Of a DNA stretch of 64,000 nucleotides, positions 8,701 through 17,491 are shown piece after piece. The notes under the pieces are model-generated. The model saw nothing but the letters and a program-made list of their open reading frames with translations, was not told where the DNA came from and did not search any database. The DNA lies in assembly GCA_021414005.1 (NCBI GenBank), contig JAIOPH010000037.1, positions 169,266 through 233,265 on the forward strand, written 5' to 3'. The translations under genes and the position numbers were made by a program. Position 1 is the stretch's first letter; every line of letters begins with the position of its first letter. This stretch comes from Chthoniobacter sp. GTDB taxonomy: Bacteria > Verrucomicrobiota > Verrucomicrobiia > Chthoniobacterales > Chthoniobacteraceae.

Positions 8701-10665
8701 CAATCACTCGTCGGGCCATTGGTGCAGTCCGGTAATACTCTCGCGGCTTCGGATGCGAAAGTTCTGGTGCCGGAGGGCAGGCAGGCCACGGTGACGGTCA
8801 AAGCCGGGGGCGCGCAGAAAATCTCTTGGATTGTTAAGAAGGGGGAGTCCGAGACAGTGGTAGCCGTGGACCGTTTTAGCTACACAATCGGGAAACGTGT
8901 GGCTGGCGAGGAGTCGTTCACCCTTCGCGCCAAAGCGGTCTATGCCGACGGCACCAAGACCCTGGACATTCCCGTGACCATCCAGGAGGAAATTCCCGAA
9001 CCGGCTTTTTCCCTGAAAGCACCCGCCTCGTGGAATGGACGCGAGACCATTGAGGTGGTGCCTGCGATTACCAATCTCCCGGCAATGCAGGCCAAGGGTG
9101 CGGGCGAGTTGAAGTATGAGTGGACGATTCCGCCACTGGTCGAGTTTAAGGAGATCCAGCCCGGAAAGTTGATCCTCAAGCGTGCGCGCAACAGCGGCGA
9201 GTTGGTCATCACCGCAGCGGTGAGCAACGGGTGCAAGCCGACCACGCAGGAGATCAAGATCGCCGTGCAAGAGCCCGCGAAAGACGCATGGGTGCAGCGT
9301 ACGCCCGACAAGGACGAGAAGCCGGTGGACGGTCAATTCTTTGCCCGCGATGACACCAATGAAGGCACGCTCTTCTACAATGGAACCCTCGACAAGCCTG
9401 CGGACTCGGTCTTTCTGAAGCTCTACGCTGACGATAAGCTCGTCAAAACCGAGACCCAGAAGCCCGCGGCGGGCAATGCCTATGCGCTTACCGCCAAGCT
9501 CAAAGCGGGCCTGATCAAATATAAGATCGAGTTCGGCACCAAAATGGGTGGCACCGAGGCCGTGATGCAGACCGTGACCAACCTTGTTTGCGGCGATGCT
9601 TACCTGATCGAAGGTCAATCCAACGCTCTGGCGACGGATACGGGCGAGAAGTCACCGCCCTACACGAGTGAATGGATTCGCAGCTATGGTCGTGCGCCGG
9701 GTAATATCACCGACAAACCGGGTAACCTCTGGTGTTATCCAGTCTGGAAAGCATCGAGTGGAGAAAAGGCCGAGCTGGGTTGGTGGGGCATGGAACTCGC
9801 CAAGAGGCTGCTCGAAAGCCAGAAGATGCCCATTTTCATCATCAACGGAGCCGTCGGCGGCACGCGGATTGACCAGCACCAGCGCAACGACGACGATCCC
9901 ACTGATCTAAAATCCATTTACGGACGGATGCTCTGGCGCGTGCAACAGGCAAAGATGGCGCACGGAATCCGCGGCGTCCTTTGGCATCAGGGCGAAGCCG
10001 ATCAGGGACTCGACGGTCCCGACGGCGGTTATGGGTCGGAGTTCTATCAGCAGTATTTTCTCAACATGTCCGCGGACTGGAAGCACGACTTCCCAAATCT
10101 CCGGCACTACTACCTTTTCCAAATCTGGCCCAATGCCTGCGGACAGGGCAGCGGCCATGGCGACATGCTGCGCGAGGTGCAACGCAATTTGCCGCGCCTT
10201 TACTCAAACATGGACATCGTGCCGACGCTTGACATCAAGCCTCCTGGCAGTTGCCATTACCCGCTCATCGGCTGGACGGAATTCGCGAAGCTCATGCAGC
10301 CCCTGATCGAACGAGATTTTTACGGCAGAAAACCTACGGCTTCCATCACCGCGCCCAATCTTCAACGCGCCACCTTCACCAGCCCAGCGAAAGACGCCAT
10401 CGCATTGGAATTCGATCAGCCGATCGTCTGGGCGGAAACCCTCGCCAGCCAGTTCTACCTCGACGGCGAGAAGGACAAAGTCGCTTCAGGCACCCTGAGC
10501 GGAAACGTCCTCACGCTGAAACTCAAGGAATCCAGCACGGCGACAAAGATCTCCTATCTCAAGGAGATGAACTGGAGTCAGGACAAATTGATCATTGGGG
10601 CGAACGGCATCGCCGCTCTCACTTTCTGTGACGTTCCTATTGCTGGTGAGAAAACGAATCATTGA
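5725..10665 (+). CDS. Giant secreted LamG/DUF2341/SASA carbohydrate O-acetylesterase
   Basis: 1646 aa. Order: signal peptide (1-22, cleavage after SQA); Fn3-like plus ConA/LamG-like module (about 25-340, with the phrase GLVCWFDAAVGVTAD); a second copy of the same pair (about 350-670, GLACWFDAGVGVTAD); a DUF2341-type segment (about 690-810); a LamG domain (about 830-985, ending GDLDEVRVSNEARSADW); two Ig-like stretches (about 990-1190); then a SASA/SGNH esterase domain with EGQSNA near 1297, NGAVGGTRIDQH, GVLWHQGEA near 1420 and SCHYP; and a ~100-aa C-terminal beta domain. The architecture suggests cell-surface or secreted removal of acetyl groups from complex polysaccharides, with LamG modules as glycan binders. 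It starts 15 bp after the ureohydrolase and 15 bp before the CE4 gene. A decayed paralog of its second half lies at 15044-17459. Confidence 0.85.
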   Translation: MSFLSKMLATAGLGLMSLTSQAAPDLNNRAGAISTVPGETKLQGRLDGGGDANVTFYYGPVDGGTTAASWANKVEVKGVKSGTDFAVTASKLIFGQTYYYRAFATNASGEGWAKTSVSFTTLRPRVSAAGADKLPVKAGLVCWFDAAVGVTADDKGAVKSWQDLSGNGHDGTVVAGTPVLARNQINAKPAIQFRTPSGVCGLNLEGPLIVQQQYVVLRSPNDKWNNDGCVLGRRWKRASSYRFGQKSTRFWGDQYPKGVAKDGKKLSEPPFDMASITEFMILKIDVNDGDLSKGTYQIGMADAASCDMDVAEIMGFQTPLSPADEELVGGYLAAKYGIKTAYPANPGMTSACTLINGPATVSGPTSVTVTGTLASPGATYDVRVYWGTTDGGTDATLWENSAPVNSFTNANATKIIHTINGLEPSTTYYFTFRGTNSVDSLWADKSQSFRAGGAVAVVPTLTVRNGLACWFDAGVGVTADAKGTVQAWKDQSGKDRHAKTGGGVAPILAASQINSKPALQFRKGWLGLDGTFFSKEQFLVLRSPTAKWSGATGLFGRLKGRGSSYNTWGNDSGFWTDVSPAAVSKNGHPLIVPFDCAPLTKFMILKIIVNNANETEAAYVIGNNDGLTQGDFDVAEILAYESILSPREEALVGGYLATKYGIETTYPPLPPAKAPELSPGDLAGVKYSSWKHSGSLFLLTTPDGANLPASASEENFPVLVRLNKDWFPFNEAQPNGEDLRFATSLGVPMAFQIDQWDAAGGTASVWLRVPVIKGNARQEIKVYWGNAAAKSESSGPAVFNKSNGYLSVWHMNEPVRDDAGTVESRDLGSTPSAGIVGSSRHFGGGKGIYCGDKITRYPFASSPHTTEAWVKAEKMNVTLVEWGKGGGATLKLISSPARAAITNGKGAAQGTTVLPKSEWLQVVYTYDGQHDRIYVNGRPDMPAPTSSTIEALMPVRMQIGNGLLGDLDEVRVSNEARSADWVKLQYENQNPLQSLVGPLVQSGNTLAASDAKVLVPEGRQATVTVKAGGAQKISWIVKKGESETVVAVDRFSYTIGKRVAGEESFTLRAKAVYADGTKTLDIPVTIQEEIPEPAFSLKAPASWNGRETIEVVPAITNLPAMQAKGAGELKYEWTIPPLVEFKEIQPGKLILKRARNSGELVITAAVSNGCKPTTQEIKIAVQEPAKDAWVQRTPDKDEKPVDGQFFARDDTNEGTLFYNGTLDKPADSVFLKLYADDKLVKTETQKPAAGNAYALTAKLKAGLIKYKIEFGTKMGGTEAVMQTVTNLVCGDAYLIEGQSNALATDTGEKSPPYTSEWIRSYGRAPGNITDKPGNLWCYPVWKASSGEKAELGWWGMELAKRLLESQKMPIFIINGAVGGTRIDQHQRNDDDPTDLKSIYGRMLWRVQQAKMAHGIRGVLWHQGEADQGLDGPDGGYGSEFYQQYFLNMSADWKHDFPNLRHYYLFQIWPNACGQGSGHGDMLREVQRNLPRLYSNMDIVPTLDIKPPGSCHYPLIGWTEFAKLMQPLIERDFYGRKPTASITAPNLQRATFTSPAKDAIALEFDQPIVWAETLASQFYLDGEKDKVASGTLSGNVLTLKLKESSTATKISYLKEMNWSQDKLIIGANGIAALTFCDVPIAGEKTNH

Positions 10666-10680
10666 TTACTCCACACCATC

Positions 10681-13656
10681 ATGATCCGCTTCGCCAAGAC
10701 TCTCTTATTCGCCGCCCTCGCGTTACCCGCCATCGCTTTCGGTCAGGCGGCCGCCGATCCCGATGGCATCTTGCGCCAGCCCATTCCCGATAAGCTGGTT
10801 GTCCTCACCTTTGACGATGCCCCGGCCAGCCACGCCACGGTGGTTGCGCCGATTTTGAAGGATCTGGGTTTCGGGGGGACGATGTATGTCTGTGACTTCG
10901 ACTCCTTCCGCACGAGGAAGGATTGGTATCTGACTTACCGGCAGATGCAGACCATGGCGAAGGATGGATTCGAGATTGGCAACCACACGGTGGGTCACGG
11001 CGGCGGATTGTCGAACTTTCTCGCGATGGAGGACGCGCTGCTGGCGCATGGCTGCCCGAAGCCGACGACGGTGTGCTGGCCGGTGTACGCGGCGGCTCCC
11101 ACCATCTATCCCGACCTCGCGGCGAATGGCTATACCTTTGGCCGCGGTGGCTACGAGCGGCCATATCGCCCGACAGTGGATAACCCATTCGATGTGCCCT
11201 CTTTCACCATCAAGGACAGTGTGAACGTGGAGGCTTTCATCAAACAGGCGCAGCAGGCCTGCCAGGGCCGCATCGTGGTGTATTGCTTTCATGGCGTGCC
11301 GGATATGGAGCATGCGGGCGTGAGCCTGGAACCGGCGACCTTTAAGGTGATGATGCAGTATCTGAAGGATAACAACTACCGCTGCATCGCCATGCGCGAC
11401 CTCGCGAAGTATATCGACCCGGCCAAAGCCGCGAAGCTGGCGCAGACCCGGGGTAACGTCAGAGTGGAAGCACCTTTCGAGACGATCAAGGACGACAAAC
11501 CATACGTCGCCGGTCCGATCACCAAGCCCAAGCCGGCGCCGGTGGCTAAAGCCGTGAGCAGCCCGGCCAAGAATCTTTCTTCCTTCGAGGTGCCGGGTGC
11601 GACTTCGGTGGACATCGCCGGGATGACGATCGGGGTGTATGTGCCGGCGGCTGCCGACGTGAAGGCATTGGCCCCCACGTTTAAGCTCCCGCCGTTGGCC
11701 ACGGCGGTCCCGCCATCCGGGACGAGCCGGGATTTTACCAAGCCGCAGACGTATACAGTGGCAGCGCAGGATGGGTCCACGCGGGTATTCACGGTCTCGG
11801 TGATAAAGGGCGGCGAGCCCAGCTTGTTCACCTGGGGCAATCCTGCGGCGGGGAACTGGAGCGATGCCGCGAAGTGGGCGGGCGGCGCGGCCCCGGGAGG
11901 AAAGGGGGACACCGTGCTGAGTTTCGACAGGATGGCGAAAATCTCCGTCACCAACGACCTCCGGGGGGACTTCCCAATTTGCCGGGTCGCGTTCGGAGAT
12001 GGCGGCGAGACCCTGTTACTTTCCGGGAAAAGCATAGCCTTCACGAAAAACAGCGTGAGTGGTTTTCCGCCCGTGATTACGGTGGGAAAAGATCGGCGAC
12101 GGGCGACTTTCGAGATGCCCGTGACACTCGCGAGCGATCTGCATGTGCAGACCTTCAGCGGCAGCGCCCCGAATAGCTTCATTACATTCAAGGGCGTGGT
12201 GTCGGGAGCGGGTGCCGTGGTGCTCGACAGCTACGGCGAACCGGAGACCGCGCGCATTAACAGCCACGATGGCAATTATGGCATCGTGCAATTTGAGAAC
12301 ACCAATACCTATGGCGGCGGAACCGTGGCCAATGGCGGGAAGATCCTCGTGATGAAGCCCGACGGCCTCGGCACTGGGCCGGTGACGCTCAATGATTTCG
12401 CCACGCTGGGCGCGCACGCCCGCATCGGGAATCCCGTGGTCATCAATCAAGGCCGGCTTTTCGATAGCATCTGCGAGGGACCGGTGACACTGAACGCCGT
12501 CGCGGACTTTTACGGCGACTGCCACATCCACGGCGCGATGAACGGCCCCGGAGGATTCACCATGCTGGGGAAAATGGGGACCTACCTCAGCATCATCCAC
12601 GGCGGGACCGCCACGCTGCACGGGAAGTGTAACTACACTGGACCAACAACGGTGTTGCGCGGAACCCTCCTCATTAAAAGGGCTGCCGGCCTTTACGGGG
12701 CAGACACCATGAAGTGGACGGCGAAAAACATTACGGTGCATCCGACCGCGACGCTGCGCCTTAACGCCGGGGGCAGGGAGGAGTTCACCGGCGCGCAAAT
12801 TGGTACGCTCTTGAAAAACCTGACCACCGGCAACGAGAACAATGGCCTGCTGGGCGGTGCGTGGGTCTGCCTCGACACCGCGAACGCCACCGAACCGGTG
12901 GTGATCCCCGCGGCCTTTACCGACTCCACCGGCACCACTGGCGGCGCGATTACTTTCAAGAAAAGCGGCCCCGGCACGGTGCAACTCACCGGTATGAATT
13001 CCTACTCGGGGAGGACCTATGTGGAGGGCGGCGCGCTGAGCATCGCCTCATGGAATAGCGTGCAAGGCCGTAAGCCGGGCAGCAGCCTGGGCGCACCGGC
13101 TACGCTGGAGGATGCGATGATCGATCTGAGCGGCGATGCCACTTTCATTTACACCGGCAATGGCGAGACGACCGACCGCATCCTCGATCTCAACGGACAG
13201 AAACAAACGCTAACGCTCGACCAATCCGGGAGCGGGCCGCTGAAGTTCACCAGCCCTTTCGACATATCCGGCCACGGCTTCAGCAAAACCATCGTCCTGC
13301 AAGGTGCGGGCGCGGGTGAACTGGCCGCAGGCCTTACCGATCCGCATGATCGCAAGAAAGAGGCTGCTCTGGCAGTGACTAAGACCGGTGCCGGCGTGTG
13401 GACCCTCTCCGGCACGAATACTTACTCCGGCCCCACCACGGTTTCTCAGGGCACCTTGGTTCTGGGCAGCGCCGGAAGCCTGGGCGCCCGGAGCGCGTTA
13501 TCCGTCGCGGCTGGAGCCATGCTGGACCTGAACTTCAAAGGCGAGATGCGGGTGGCTAGGCTCACGCTCGACGGCCAGGCGCAGCCCCCCGGCATTTACG
13601 GAGCGGCAAATGCCGCGAAGTTCATCAAAGGCACCGGCAGCCTGAAATGCGAATGA
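10681..13656 (+). CDS. Secreted polysaccharide deacetylase (CE4) fused to autotransporter-associated beta-strand repeats
   Basis: 991 aa. Signal peptide (1-21, ending AFGQA). A NodB/CE4 domain covers about 30-245: LTFDDAP (catalytic Asp and metal Asp), then GNHTVGH (metal His pair HxxxH), and VVYCFHGVPD. A short Ig-like segment follows (about 290-380). The rest (about 385-991) is beta-helical with at least three autotransporter-associated repeats, for example GTVQLTGMNSYSG and GVWTLSGTNTYSGPTTV. There is neither a C-terminal beta-barrel nor a PEP-CTERM tail; the protein ends soon after GIYGAANAAKFIKG. CE4 enzymes remove N- or O-acetyl groups from chitin, peptidoglycan or xylan; the substrate here is unknown. 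It is probably co-transcribed with the upstream SASA esterase. Confidence 0.85.
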   Translation: MIRFAKTLLFAALALPAIAFGQAAADPDGILRQPIPDKLVVLTFDDAPASHATVVAPILKDLGFGGTMYVCDFDSFRTRKDWYLTYRQMQTMAKDGFEIGNHTVGHGGGLSNFLAMEDALLAHGCPKPTTVCWPVYAAAPTIYPDLAANGYTFGRGGYERPYRPTVDNPFDVPSFTIKDSVNVEAFIKQAQQACQGRIVVYCFHGVPDMEHAGVSLEPATFKVMMQYLKDNNYRCIAMRDLAKYIDPAKAAKLAQTRGNVRVEAPFETIKDDKPYVAGPITKPKPAPVAKAVSSPAKNLSSFEVPGATSVDIAGMTIGVYVPAAADVKALAPTFKLPPLATAVPPSGTSRDFTKPQTYTVAAQDGSTRVFTVSVIKGGEPSLFTWGNPAAGNWSDAAKWAGGAAPGGKGDTVLSFDRMAKISVTNDLRGDFPICRVAFGDGGETLLLSGKSIAFTKNSVSGFPPVITVGKDRRRATFEMPVTLASDLHVQTFSGSAPNSFITFKGVVSGAGAVVLDSYGEPETARINSHDGNYGIVQFENTNTYGGGTVANGGKILVMKPDGLGTGPVTLNDFATLGAHARIGNPVVINQGRLFDSICEGPVTLNAVADFYGDCHIHGAMNGPGGFTMLGKMGTYLSIIHGGTATLHGKCNYTGPTTVLRGTLLIKRAAGLYGADTMKWTAKNITVHPTATLRLNAGGREEFTGAQIGTLLKNLTTGNENNGLLGGAWVCLDTANATEPVVIPAAFTDSTGTTGGAITFKKSGPGTVQLTGMNSYSGRTYVEGGALSIASWNSVQGRKPGSSLGAPATLEDAMIDLSGDATFIYTGNGETTDRILDLNGQKQTLTLDQSGSGPLKFTSPFDISGHGFSKTIVLQGAGAGELAAGLTDPHDRKKEAALAVTKTGAGVWTLSGTNTYSGPTTVSQGTLVLGSAGSLGARSALSVAAGAMLDLNFKGEMRVARLTLDGQAQPPGIYGAANAAKFIKGTGSLKCE

Positions 13657-13664
13657 GGACTGGC

Positions 13665-13680
13665 GGCAATTTCTATTGCC
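13665..13680. terminator. Short perfect hairpin after the CE4 gene
   Basis: GGCAAT-TTCT-ATTGCC forms a 6-bp stem with a 4-nt loop, 9 bp past the CE4 stop codon. No T-tract follows, so it is at most a weak terminator or an mRNA 3'-end stabiliser. Confidence 0.3.
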
Positions 13681-13746
13681 ATGACTGGCTGCGGAGTGTT
13701 TGAACCACCGCCTTTATCAAGCAGCACGATCATCCCTCTCTATCCT

Positions 13747-14529
13747 ATGTTAAACCGGCGAAATCTGATCAAAGGTAGCCTGCTCGCGGCGGGTGGTGCC
13801 GCTCTCCCCTCCCCGGGACAGGCGCGGGAGTCGCGCACCAATCCCTCGGGGGTGGGCGGTTACGATTACCGCCTGCCGGCCTTCAAGCCGGGAAGCCGGC
13901 TGATCTTTCAGGGAGACTCCATCACCGATATGAACTGGGGGCGTAATGAAGGTGATCGCAACCACTACCTCGGGCATAGCTACGTGTATCTCATCGCCGC
14001 CCGCTTGGGTGTGGACCTGGCCGCGGCGAAGCTGGAATTCTTTAATCGCGGCATGAGCGGGCATGGGGTACGGGAGTTAAAGGCGCGCTGGCAGAAGGAC
14101 GCCGTGGACATGAAGCCCGATCTACTCAGCATCCTCATTGGCATCAATGACACCACCAGCGGACCCAGCATGAAATTACCGGCGACCGAATGGGAAACCC
14201 ATTACCGCTTCCTGCTCGACGCCAGCCGCAAGGCCAACCCCGAGCTGCGTCTGGTTCTGCTCGATCCTTTCGTCCTGCCCACGGGACCTTTGAAAGATCC
14301 CACGCAAATGGCGGCGCGCCGCGCTCAGGTGGACCAGCTCAATGCCATCGTGGCCCGGCTGGCAAAGGACTACGACGCTGTGCATGTGAAGACGCAGGAG
14401 ATTTACGATGCCGCCGCCAAGGTTGCCGAGCCGGCGAACTGGATGTGGGATGGCATCCACCCATTGCCCCAGGGCCATGAGCTGATGGCGCGGAATTGGT
14501 TGGAGCAAGTCAGCGCCCGCTGGAGCTGA
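13747..14529 (+). CDS. Tat-exported SGNH/GDSL-type hydrolase
   Basis: 260 aa from the ATG at 13747. The N-terminus MLNRRNLIKGSLLAAGGAAL is a twin-arginine signal (RRNLIKG plus hydrophobic stretch), which decides this start over an upstream in-frame ATG at 13681. SGNH blocks: FQGDSITD (nucleophile Ser), NRGMSGHG (block II Gly), LIGINDT (block III Asn) and DGIHPLPQGHELMA (catalytic Asp and His). It resembles the lysophospholipase L1-like/acetylxylan-esterase-like GDSL proteins that accompany polysaccharide degradation. It sits between the CE4 deacetylase and the decayed SASA esterase, which supports a role in glycan deacylation. Confidence 0.88.
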   Translation: MLNRRNLIKGSLLAAGGAALPSPGQARESRTNPSGVGGYDYRLPAFKPGSRLIFQGDSITDMNWGRNEGDRNHYLGHSYVYLIAARLGVDLAAAKLEFFNRGMSGHGVRELKARWQKDAVDMKPDLLSILIGINDTTSGPSMKLPATEWETHYRFLLDASRKANPELRLVLLDPFVLPTGPLKDPTQMAARRAQVDQLNAIVARLAKDYDAVHVKTQEIYDAAAKVAEPANWMWDGIHPLPQGHELMARNWLEQVSARWS

Positions 14530-14540
14530 GCCCACGGACC

Positions 14541-15043
14541 ATGAAAACAGTGCCTCTTAAAATCGCGGTGTAGTTATTGGCGGTGATGTTTGTTGGCTCG
14601 CGGCCAGCCACCGCCGGGGACACCGGCGCGACTCTCACGATCACCGCGCCTCTTTCCCGCCAAGTCGTGCAGCGTGATGACCAGAATAGCGCCGACCTAC
14701 CCATTCGCGGCAGCGTGACCGACGCGGTGGATGTTATCGAGGCCAAGGCGGACCTGGCCGAGGGCGGGACCAGCGGCAAAGCCACGCCTTGGACCGTTCT
14801 GGGCAGGGACGTGGCGGCCGGGAGCGCTTTCACCGGCAGGCTCCATCTGGCGGCTGGCGGTTGGTATAGGATCACAGTGCGGGCCAGCCAGGGAGGGCGC
14901 GTTGTGGGCGAGGCCGCGGTGGACAAAGCCGGCGTCGGCGAAGTCTTCATCACCGCAGGCCAGTCGAACTCCGCGAACTTCGGCTCCTCCAAACAGGCCG
15001 CGAAGGATGATCGCGTCGTGTATTTCAACGGCCAGTCGTTCGT
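14541..15043 (+). pseudogene. Truncated SASA-type esterase, N-terminal remnant with amber codon in the signal peptide
   Basis: An ATG at 14541 begins a signal-peptide-like sequence (MKTVPLKIAV, TAG at 14571-14573, then LLAVMFVGSRPATAG in the same frame). Reading through the stop gives a beta-rich N-terminal domain and the start of a SASA catalytic domain (EVFITAGQSNSANFG, about residues 135-150 counted from the ATG). Homology to SASA proteins stops near 15040 and the frame closes at 15074. The catalytic domain is therefore missing after its first block. A downstream TTG at 14577 could restart translation but would lack the n-region of the signal. It looks dead. Confidence 0.75.
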
Positions 15044-17459
15044 GATGAGCCGCACTCCACAGAACTGTGGCTGAAGTGTCTCAAGCCCAGTGAGCGGATT
15101 TTCTGCTGGGGCAGCGGTGGGCCAAAACAATGGTGCAGATCATGTCGGGCAAGCCGCCGCATGTGGTTGCGGATTGTTACGGGGCGGCGTCGGTGAAAGG
15201 GAAGAGTCCGTTTGCCATGAATGAGTGGCTGCATGTTTTCCACACCTATGCAAAGGGTGAGTCGCGAGTGTATGTGAACGGGCGGCTCGATGGCGTGGTG
15301 TTATCCAAGGACGCGGCGTTTGCGCTCAAGAGTCCGGTGCAAATGTATATGGGTGGCTGGCGGTCCTATGGGTTTCGCGGCGACATGGATGAGGCACGGG
15401 TCTCGAAGGTCGCGCGGTCGGCGGACTGGGTGAGGTTGCCGTTTGAAAATCAGAGGCCTGTCCAGACGGTGGTGGGGCCGCTGGTGCAGGCGGGTGCGGA
15501 GTTGGCGTTGTCGGAGAAGGCGATCACCCTGCCGGAACGCAAGACCACCGGACTGACGGCGAAGGCGGGTGGCGCGCGGAAGATATACTGGACGATCAAG
15601 AAAGGCGGGGAGGAGACGGTGGTGGCGAACGATGTCTTTCATTTTGCGATGGATGCCGGACGGGTGACGGGCGACGAGCAGCGGACGGTGCAGTTCAAAG
15701 CGGTCTATGCCGATGGCGTGAAGACCCTGGAGGTTCCGGTCACGATTCGCGAAGATGTGCCCGATCCGCTTTACACGCTACAAGCACCAGCGCAGTGGGA
15801 TGGACGCAAAACCATCGAAGTGGTGCCGCAGGTGACCAATCTCGCGGCGATGCAGGGAAAGGGTGCGGGTGAGGTGAAATATCAATGGAAGGTATCGGGC
15901 ATGGCTGTGGTGAAGGAGATCGGGTCGGGGAAATTGATTCTGAAGCACGGGCAAAATAGCGGAAGGCTGACGGTGACGGTGTCGGGGAGCAACGGCGGCA
16001 AGAAAGTCGCGCAGTCGGTGGAGATCGTGGTGAAGGAGCCTGCGCACGACACCTGGGTGCAGCGAACTCCGGACCGGGAGGAAAAGCCGGTGGACCATCA
16101 GTTTTACGCCCGCGACGATACGAATGAAGGCACGCTTTATTACAACGGAACCCAGACGGAACCAGCAGAGTCGATTTTCCTCAAGCTGTATGCCGATGAC
16201 AAGCTCATCAAAACCGAGACCCAGAAACCCAAGCCGGATAAGACGTATGCGTTCGCAGTCAGGCTCAAGCCGGGACTTATTCACTACAAAATCGAGTTTG
16301 GCACCAAGACCGGTAATGCCGAGGTGGTAGTGAAGACGGTGGATGATTTGGTGTGCGGTGATGCCTACATCGTCGAGGGCCGGTCGAATGCGGTGGCCTA
16401 CAACTACGGGAATGACACCAAGCACCCGGAGTTTACCAAATACACGAGCACTTGGATTCGCAGCTTTGGCGGTAACGGTGAGGCGGAGAATCCTCTCGGA
16501 GGCAGGTGGGGGAATGGGGTCATTGAAAGGTTGACGCCGACTTCGCCCGACCGGGTTCATTTCGTGGGTGCCTGGTGCATGGCCATGGCCAAAAAGCTGG
16601 TGGATGAGCAGAAGATGCCGATTTGTATCTTCAACGGAGCAGTCGGTGGCACGCGGATCGACCAGCACATGCCCGATCCGGCGGACCGATCGAACACCGC
16701 GGACAAGGCCCACTCCATCTACCGGAATCTGCTACAGCGGGTTGTGGCGGCGAAGATGACCCATGGCATTCGCGGAGTGCTCTGGCATCAAGGTGAGGCC
16801 GCGTCAAGGCTATGACGGACCGGACAACTGTTATGGGTGTGAGACTTACCAGCAATACTGGATCGATCTGACGGCGGCTTGGAAACAGGACTTCCCGAAC
16901 CTTCAGCACTACTACCTTTTCCAAATCTGGCCCAATGCCTGCAGCCAGGGGGAACCAGAAACAGCGATAAACTGCGCGACGTGCAGCGGCAATTGTCGCG
17001 TCTCTACTCCAACCTAAGTGTCCTGCCTACCCTCCACCTCCCCAGTGGAGGCTGTCATTCCGTCCAGATGGACTACGAGAAGATGGCAATGCGCTGGCAC
17101 CTCTGGTGCAGCGTGATGATCACGGCCGCAAGTCCGCCCAGCCCGTCTCGGCTCCCGATGTGCAGCGGGTCGGCTATACCAGTGCCGCGCGGGATGAGAT
17201 CGCCTTGGAATTCGACCAACCGGTGGAGTGGGCCGACGCGCTGGCCGCGCAGTTTTACCTCGATGCCGTAGCCGGCAAAGTCACTTCCGGAGTGGCGAAT
17301 GGGAACGTGATCACGCTCAAGCTGGCAGCGCCAACCGATGCCAAGACGCTGACTTATGTCGTGGACAAAACTTGGGATCACAAGACCGTCCTTTTTGGCA
17401 AGAACGGCATCGCCGCGTTGACGTTCTGGGAAGTGCCGATTCTCGAAGCCAGGAAGTAA
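15044..17459 (+). pseudogene. Decayed 5'-truncated paralog of the LamG/SASA esterase
   Basis: Colinear with the second half of the 1646-aa esterase (5725-10665): LamG tail (GDMDEARVSKVARSADW), two Ig-like segments, SASA domain and C-terminal beta domain. It begins abruptly inside the LamG domain (EPHSTELWLK against SPHTTEAWVK). Alignment by eye needs four frame changes, near 15120, 16800, 16950 and 17099. The longest open stretch is 15130-16815. The nucleophile block reads EGRSNA instead of EGQSNA, so the oxyanion-hole Gln is also lost. The C-terminal part (about 17106-17459) is intact in a third frame. No functional product is expected. Confidence 0.82.
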
Positions 17460-17491
17460 GCGGCGCGGCGGTCGCGCGCCCGGAACGACTG

